Assembly (NCBI GenBank): GCA_003290165.1
Contig: QNQO01000551.1
Span: 310,001 to 374,000 of the forward strand
Direction of reading: 5' to 3'
From: Berberis thunbergii
Lineage: Eukaryota; Streptophyta; Magnoliopsida; Ranunculales; Berberidaceae
DNA length: 64,000 bases
Under the pieces are notes generated by a model that saw only the letters and a list, made by a program, of their open reading frames with translations, made no database searches and was not told the origin of the DNA. The translations under genes and the position numbers were made by a program. Shown here one piece after another: positions 52,201 to 61,200 of the stretch; the stretch's first letter is position 1; the number at the start of each line of letters is the position of its first letter.

Positions 52201-55200
52201 GAAAAAACTGTTTATTAATGGTAGATCTGAAAGTCAAAGAATAAGTTAGTGAAAATGCTTGAATTCGAGTACATTTGTGTCTGTGTACTGTGTTTGATTG
52301 TATAGTTGGAAATGAAGAGAAGGAGAAGTGGTGAGAGTGACATGATGTAGATTTATTCATTATCGGGTGTGGAAGGTGGTATAGTGGTCAATTTTGACCC
52401 AACAAGGTTTTTTTGATGCTTTTATTTATATTTGGGCCAAGCTTCTAAATGGACCTATTATTTAATTTCTGAAACCCCTCTGCCAACATCATAAAATCAT
52501 TATGGGAAACATATAGAATAACAAAAAAATGCATACTAGCAAAACCGGCGCATGTAATTTTTTAACTAATGTCCCAAAATTAGTAAAATGTTTCGCTAGC
52601 CAACTTAAAATTTTTAGCCAAATCCCCTAAAATTTTAATTAGCACTTAATAATTTTTAAATAAAATAAATACTAAATATACGTGCACGTAGAGCGCGTCA
52701 ACCCCCTAATATAAATAACATCATCTATGTTCTTCTAAGCAATGATACTCAATGGTGCCTGTAGTGGAGTAGAGGAGGAAGTTGGAGAGATAAGGGTATA
52801 GTGGTAATTTCTGTTCATAGACATAAAATTTGAGAAATCTTGGAGTTAAGGATAGATTCTGTACTCTGCAAACATAGGATGAGAGTGATGGGTAATATGT
52901 TCTATGGTAGTTTTGATGACATGCAGTCAGCGTGGCAAGCAAAATTTGGCCAATGGGACCACATATGTCTCGTCTTCTTATGATTCGGAGTCAGTCTGGG
53001 AAGGAAGGCACTAGAGATGCTTTGCAGGTCAAAATCAATTGGCCAGAAGGTGCTGAGATATGAGGGCATCTAATGGGGAGATGCCTCAGGTTCTGGACAT
53101 GAAACGTAAGGTCTTTCAAAGTTATCTCAAGGACAGATCCTTGACTTGGCGTTATCTAGACAGCAAGGAGAGGTGTTGGATGGTTCTGGGATGCTAGAAA
53201 GAAGATGATGGATATGATTCGTAGCTGTCATTATCATTTAAGTATACTCGTTCGGATTCTCTGGACGAGCAGGAGAGTAACAAGTACTTTGAGCATTCTG
53301 GCAGCTCAGCAATAACATTTCAAGATGTTGAACCTGGCTGGCTGGTGAAGGACGTAAATAAAGGGGATGAGCCTCGGGTGAGTGTTCAGGGGTACAGATC
53401 TTCATGCAACTCTGAGTCTGATGACTCTCTAAAGCGAGTTTGTGGGTCTGATCTAAAGGAATGGGGTTCGTTGAGACCACGACATGCTGTGAAGGATGGG
53501 GAGCAAGTGGGCTTGAGTTTAGTCTATTTGGGACTCTCACATCTTTGCCCATGAAAATTAAGAGGGACGGGTAAGGAGAACTTTAGAGTACTTACCGATC
53601 ATGGATGAGGACAAAGAGTAAACTGAACCAGCGAATAAGTAAGCATTCAAACAGGTTGAAGAGAACAACAAGGTATAGTAACAGGGAGAGAGTAGTAGCA
53701 TGGCACCATCTTCGTCTGCTTGAAAGATCAAAGAAGTCAAATTTAGTGCAACAAGGATAGAAAGATGAGGATGTTGTTGGAGATTAAGTTCGTAGTAGCA
53801 GACATAGGATAGGTAAGAGGTTTGAGAAATTCTGCAGGAGGATTTTGTGGACTGGTTGTACCATTCTTGTGCAGAAGTACAGTTGATTCTAGGTAGATTA
53901 ACAATACTTTCGATTTGCGAGAAGATGAGCCCATCTCAAACCAAAATGATTGCAGGAATCATCAACAAACGTCGAGGTGGACAGAGTTATTGAATGTGGT
54001 GATATGCATGTTAGCAATGGGTCTGGATGATGATGCTAGGGGTTGATTATTGTGATGTAGACTGATTTTAGTTTTGTGCCTCAGGCTATCGTGTTTTCCT
54101 TTCTCCTTGTCTTTCCGCTTTTGTTTTGGCTTGTTACTGTAATTCTCCTATTTTTCATTGTAGCAGAATCTTCTTTGTTGTGTGATGCATGTGAAATATA
54201 TATATATAACATAAATACTTATTCAAATTGGGTGTAAAGTAGAACTTGTTTGGAACATATCAATTTAAATAATAAAGTTATACAGCTTTGCTAAGAAGTT
54301 TGGACAGAAAACATGTATTATCTTTTAAGTGTAATGGTCCATGTGTTGTCCCAAGTCAACTGGGGATTCATGCCTTCGTGAATTCAGGTTATTAAATAAA
54401 TATTTGATCCCTAAGTGGGTTATGGAAAGGAGTTGGAGGTGTTATGGAGAATATTTCTTGCGGATGAGTATGATTTTAACAGAGATTGGGGCATTGGGCT
54501 ACTGGTACCAAATGTCATACCTTTGGATGAACAATTACAGGCATCCCTAATTGCTCAGAGTTATTTCCTCACACTTCTATGAAGTGTTTTTCTGGTGATG
54601 AGGTATCTTTTAGGATGATGTGTGGTGATCGATTGCCCCTCTCAAAAGACTTTTTTCCCTGGGATTTATGAGATTTAAGTAAAGAGAAATAGGTGGTGAT
54701 GAATTTGTGGGTAGATGGATTCCCTGCTCCTTAGATTCTTTGTTGTGTACCTGACCTGATTAGCATGTTGGAAGAACATTTCTTGAAATATGGTAGGGAC
54801 AAAACGTTATGGAATGAAAAGTGTGTGAGTCTTTAAGTGATTGGATATTGTTTTCATATCCACTATTACCATGGTGATGTGTCTCGAAAAATTTCCGACT
54901 CGCATTAATGTTTTTGTGTGCATAGTCTTTCATAGCAGGATCTTACCTCTTGACGGTTTGAACTGTAGGTGTTTACATTTAAAAAGCTCCATTGGGTGCT
55001 TTTGTTATGTTCAGTAACTAGGGTGCTATGGTGAGATTTTTTTACTGAGTTCAACATCTCAAACCATATCCGTGGGTCATTGTAAACTAGATTGTCTGGG
55101 TCAAAGCTGTAAGGAGGCCTGGCAGTACCTCAGGCACCTTGGCACTCCCTCCCTTGGGATGTATCAGGGTTGCCTATTGTCACGAGCCATCTCTAAAAAT

Positions 55201-58200
55201 ATCCCTCACCAAGGCAACAAGGCATCATATGGGCACTGGCAGTAGACCCGTAAAGGCCCGATGGAGCAACAAGCTTTTCGAGATGCCTCCGGAAGGTTCT
55301 AGAGTGCTCTTGGACATTCTAGCTTAGCTTTCTCTAGAGTGTTCTAGCATGGATGAGTCTAGAACACCCTTGTACAGATTTGTGTAGTATTTTCTAGAAG
55401 CCTCTTTGTAATTTTTGGTTCCTTTGGAGGTGAGAACTTTCTAGATGCATAGAGAATACTCCTTTGAAGGAAGATTGTGGAAGGTTCTAGGCTAGAAGCC
55501 TCTAGGACTTTAAGGGCCTATAAATAGGCCTTGGCATTCATTTGTACAGAACATAGAGAAACACTTGTACAACTCTCTCAAGCAATACAAAGCATTCTTT
55601 CAAAAAGCTTAAACACTTGTGCCTTAGCATTTTCTTCACTTAAGCTTTCGTAGCATCACTTAGCATTAGCCAAGCATCGAAGTGCCTTGACTAGTTAGTC
55701 TGACGGGAGTGTGACGCTAGTGGGCAGCGTGTTAGCCAAGGGAAAAAGGTCAGCACGTGACACGTGGTATCAGAGCAGCGACGATCGTAGGGGCGGTCTT
55801 GCTGAAGTTGCGTTGTGCTAGCTGCTGTGTGTACGAAGGTTAGGTGCGGAGCAATCTGATCATGTCGGGAAACAAAGAGTGTTGTTGGAGGGTCCGTGAT
55901 CGAGGAGCCTGGAAGAAAGACTAGTCGAACCAGCATGCTTGAGGATCGTATGGCCAAGGTGGAGCTGACCGTGGGCGATCTCCAAGACAGCGTCGAGGAG
56001 ATGGAACAGAAGGTTGAGTCCTTCAATGGGACGTTGGCTAGCGTCACTATGGATATCGAGCAACTCGATAGCCGCGTCCATGACCTTGAGCTTGGCACTG
56101 TGGAAGCCAAGGACGAAACTCAACTTCTCGTCAACCAAGTTGCGGATGCCATGCGCAACGAGATGGGCCAGCTCAAGGACACGCTGATGGGGCAGCTCCA
56201 AGCCATTCGGGAGCAGGTTGAGTCCTTGCAATCGGACGTCAACCTATGCAAGGCGGCTGTGGCAGGTAGTGCTACTGTACGAGAGGGACCAAGGATGAAG
56301 GTGCCCGAGCCGCCAAGGTACCATGGGAAGCGCGATGCTAGGGAGCTCGACAACTTCCTATGGAGTGTTGAAAAATATTTCGACCCGATGCGCTTGGACG
56401 ACGATGAGTCCAAGATCACCACCGTCACCATGTACTTGGGTGATGATGCCATCCTTTGATGGAGGAGGCGTGAGTCGGATATCAAGAAGGGTCTTTGCTC
56501 GCTTAAGACTTGGGACGAGTTCAAGGCGGATTTCAAGCGGCAATTCTATCCGGAGAATGCGGAGGAAGTTGCTATGAAGAGGCTGCGTGGACTGAAGCAT
56601 ACGGGGTAAATCAAAGAGTACGTCAAACAGTTCACTTATCTTATGCTTGAAGTCTCAGACATGCCGGAGAAGACTCAGCTCGTCTACTTCATGGATGGAC
56701 TACAACGATGGGCTGAACAAGAGTTAAAGAGACGCAACGTTCAATCACTTGCGGAGGCCATCGCAGTTGCCGAATCCTTGTTCGAATATAAGGCTGATTC
56801 GAAAAGCCACAAGGGCGGCAACAAGAGTGGCGTCGGTAACAAGGGAAAAGGTGGGGGAGCAAAACCCACTGAAAGAAGCAGCAGTAGCAGCGGCGGCAAA
56901 CAGTTTGAGAGGAAGGACAAAGCCAAGCAGTCCTTTTCGGATAGCAAGGTGAAAAACCGCGACTGCTTTTTGTGCGGAGGGCAGCACTGGGCTAGGGAGT
57001 GCCCACAGCGACAAAAGCTCAATGCGATAATCGCTGGCAAGAGTGGATCGTCCGGGGAATCATCGGGGGATGAGGCGCAAATGGGGACTTTGCGCTTGCT
57101 AAGTAGCGTCAAGGCTACGGTGGAGCAAAACAACGTGGCTAAGGTAAGTACGCTGCCCCGTTCGAAGAAATCCGCTCTCATGTTTGTGGAAGCCAAGGTA
57201 AATGGCAAGGCTTCAAAGGCACTCGTCGACACGGGTGCAACGCACAACTTTGTTGCTTTGAAGGAGGCAACAAGGCTGGGTGTGTAGTACACCAAGGAGC
57301 CAGGCACCTTGAAGACCGTCAACACAACACCGGTGCCTATCCATGGTGTAGCACGAGGCATCTCCCTTCATTTAGGCGAATGGAAGGGGACGGTGGACCT
57401 GACTGTCGTCACAATGGACGACTTCTCATTGGTGCTGGGCATGGAGTTCATGGATACGGTGAAGCCATGGACATTAGAAAGGGACGGGTCGATGACTATT
57501 GCAAAGGATCGAGAAGCATGCTCTGTCCCTGTCACTCGGGAGATCGTGGAGGCCAAGATGTTGTCAGCCATTTAAGTGAAGAAAGGCGTACAAAAGGGGC
57601 AAGCAACATTTGTGGCCACGATGATTGAAGATGGGCCTCAACCTAGCGAGGTTCCAAAGGAGGTAGCTGCGGTTTTGAAAGAGTACGAAGATGTCATGCC
57701 TCCAGAGCTACCCAAGAGATTTCCTCCAAGAAGGGAAGTCGATCATATGATTGAGCTGGAGCCAGGGGCTAGGCCTCCAGCCATGGTGCCTTATCGGATG
57801 GCACCGCCAGAGTTGGAAGAGCTACGCAAGCAACTCAAGGAACTGCTGGACGCGGGGTTCATTCGGCCATCCAAGGCCCCATTCGGTGCACCAGTATTGT
57901 TCCAACACAAGCACGACGGGTCCTTGCGTATGTGCATCGATTACCGAGCACTTAACAAAGTAACCATCAAGAACAAGTATCCAATTCCTTTGGTTGCCGA
58001 TCTTTTCGATAGGCTCGGTTAAGCCAGGTACTTTGCGAAACTGGATCTCCGTTCGGGGTATTGGCAAGTGCGCATTGCCAAAGGAGATGAGCCAAAGACG
58101 ACATGCGTCACTCGCTATGGGTCTTATGAGTTCTTGGTGATGCCTTTTGGTCTCACCAATGCCCCGGCTACTTTCTGCACTTTAATAAACAAAATCTTTC

Positions 58201-61200
58201 AGCCTTTCTTGGATAAATTTGTAGTCGTCTATCTCGACGATATCGTCGTGTATAGCGACAACTTGGAAGAACATGTGCATCACTTGCGACAGGTTTTTCA
58301 AGTATTGCGGGAGAGCGAGCTGTACGTGAAATTGGAGAAGTGCTCGTTCACCCAAGACGAGGTGTCTTTCTTGGGGCACCGCATCAAGGCTGGAAAGATC
58401 ATGATGGAACGGGACAAAGTGCAGGCCATCAATGAATGGGAGCCACCCAAGAACGTTTCGGAGCTACGTTCCTTCCTTGGGCTGACCAATTATTATCGGA
58501 GATTCATTTTGAGCTACTTGGCGAGAGCAGCCCCACTGGCCGACTTGCTGAAGAAGGTGCAGTGGCATTGGAGTGAGAAATGCCAAGAAGCGTTCGATGA
58601 TTTGAAGAAGGCAGTCACCAAGGAACCTGTCTTGGCCTTGCCCGATTATGCTAAGTCGTTCGAACTTCACACCGATGCATCAGATTTTGCCATCGGAGGG
58701 GTGCTTATGCAAGAGGGGCATCCCATAGCCTATGAGTCTCGCAGGCTCAATGATACCGAAAGACTGTACCCGGTGCATGACAAGGAGATGACAGCCATCA
58801 TTCATTGCTTGCGGACTTGGAGGCACTATTTGCTTGGGAGTCGGTTTACCATCATGACCGACAATGTTGCTACGAGTTATTTTCAAAATCAGAAGAAGAT
58901 CAGCCCCAAGCAAGCTCGGTGGCAAGATTTCTTAGCGGAGTTTGATTATGTCATGGAGTACAAGCCGGGCAAAGTTAATGTTGTTGCTGATGCTCTCAGC
59001 TGAAAGGCCATGCTCGCTAGCGCAAGCAGCGCCGCTAGCAATCTTCTTGATCGGATCAAGGAGGGGACGTCTCAAGACCCCTTGGCCAAGGGACTCATGG
59101 AGATGGCCAAGGAGGGGAAGACTCGACGGTTTTGGGTAGAGAATGGGGTGCTCTACACCGTCGGCCGTATCATTTATGTGCCTAAGTGGGATAATCTTAG
59201 GCGAGACATCATGAAGGAGTGCCACGATTAAATGTGGGCTGGCCATCCGGGTATGCAGCGGACATTGACACTCTTGGAGGTAGACTACTATTGGCCTCAT
59301 ATGCGGGATGATATCGAGGCCTATGTGAAGACTTGTCTTGTGTGCCAACAAGACAAGATAGAGCAACGTGTACCGGCAGGACTATTGCAGCCTTTGCTGA
59401 TTCCGGAAAGGCCATGGGAGAGTGTCTCAATGGATTTCATATCAGCCTTGCCCAAGTCTGATGGGTATGGCTCTATTATGGTAGTGGTCGATCGCTTTTC
59501 CAAGTATGGAACTTTCATACCTGCCCCACGCGATTGCACGGCCGAGCAAGCCGCCAAGTTGTTCTTTCAGCATGTGGTGAAGTATTGGGGCTTGCCTCGG
59601 AGCATCATAAGTGATCGGGACCCAAGGTTCACAGCAAAATTTTGGACGGAGTTATTCAAGCTTTTGGGTTCGGGTCTACACTTCTCAACAAGCTTTCACC
59701 CGCAAAGCGATGGGAAAACAGAAAGGGTGAATGCCTTGTTGGAGTTATACTTGAGGCACTTTGTGGGTGCCAACCAGAAGGATTGGGCCAAGTTGATGGA
59801 TGTGGCTCAATTCTCATTCAACTTGCAGCAATCCGAATCGACGCAACAAAGTCCGTTCGAGATCATCATGGGCTAGCAACCCTTGACTCCACAAGCCGTT
59901 GCGTCGGGCTACACGGGTAGCAGCCCCACTGCGTACAAGCTTGCACGAGGGTGGCATGAGCAGCTTGATATAACGAAGGCGTACTTGGACAAGGCGTCTA
60001 AGAAGATGAAGAAGTGGGCAGACAAGCATAGACGCCCTCTCGAGTTCCAAGTGGGCGAGATGGTCATGGTCAAGTTGTTGCCACAGCAGTTCAAGATCTT
60101 CCGCTCGGTGCATAAGGGACTAGTGCGGAAGTACGAGGGGTCATTTCCCGTCCTACGGAAGGTCGGAGATTTTCTTACAAGCTTGAGTTGCCGCCCAAAC
60201 TCAAGATTCATCCGGTGTTCCATGTGAGCATGCTCAAGCCCTACCATGGTGATAAAGAAGATCCAACGAGGGGCGAGTCACATCGGGCACCAACCGCGGT
60301 CGTGGCTTCCTTTGATCGAAAGATCAAGAGCATCGAGGCAAAGAGGCTCATCTGACGGAGAGGTGTGCCAAGCTATAATGAGTATCTCATTCGATGGAAA
60401 GGACTACCGAACAGTGAGGTCTCATGGGAGAAAGAGGATGACCTATGGCAATTTCGGGGCAAGATCGCAGAGTTCGAGGCCCGGTCTTGACGAGGTCGTC
60501 AAGGACTTGGGTGGGGGAGAATGTCACGAGCCATCTCTAAAAATATCCCTCAACAAGGCAACAAGGCATCCAAGGCATCATATGGGCACTGGCAGTAGAC
60601 CCGTGAAGGCCCGATGGAGCAGCAAGCTTTTTGAGATGCCTCCGAAAGGTTCTAGAGTGCTCTTGGACATTCTAGCTTAGCTTTCTCTAGAGTATTCTAG
60701 CATGGATGAATCTAGAACACCCTTGTACAGATTTGTGTAGTATTTTCTAGAAGGCTCCTTGTAATTTCTGGTTCCTTTGGAGGTGGGAACTTTCTAGATG
60801 CATAGAGAATACTCCTTTGAAGGAAGATTGTGGAAGGTTCTAGGCTAGAAGCCTCTAGGACTTTAAGGGCCTATAAATAGGCCTTGGCATTCATTTGTAC
60901 AGAACATAGAGAAACACTTGTACAACTCTCTCAAGCAATACAAAACATTCTTTCAAAAAGCCTAAACACTTGTGCCTTAACATTTTCCTCACTTGAGCTT
61001 TCGTAGCATCACTTAGCATTAGCCAAGCATCGAAGTGTCTTGACTAGTTAGTCCGACGGGAGTGTGACGCTAGTGGGCAGCGTGTTAGCCAAGGGAAAAA
61101 GGTCAGCACGTGACACTATGCTGTGATAACACTGCCAAAACAAAAACTAATTTTTATGTTTATATTTATTTTTTTGTTTATGTTTGTGATCCATCTAGTG

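Larger units (their letters stand above)
55178..61115 (+). mobile_element. Chromovirus-type Ty3/gypsy retrotransposon C (Reina-like), complete but coding-dead
   Basis: LTRs at 55178-55762 and 60522-61115 share TGTCACG...CGTGACA ends. CTAT lies directly outside both ends (4 bp exact; 5 bp with one mismatch). The primer site TGGTATCAGAGC (initiator methionine tRNA) is at 55765-55776, and a polypurine tract (GGGTGGGGGAGAA) is just before 60522. The interior encodes gag, protease, reverse transcriptase, RNase H, integrase and a chromodomain. The chromodomain defines a chromovirus; its sequence and the compact 5.9-kb size suggest the Reina clade. I count about 18 substitutions plus a 9-bp indel between LTRs, roughly 3%. 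Some eight to nine stops and two frameshifts break the polyprotein. It sits in intron 10, sense to LCMT1. Confidence 0.93.

Noticed and set aside
56741..57361. 206-codon minus frame
   Set aside because: Shadow of the gag zinc knuckle and protease of element C on the other strand.
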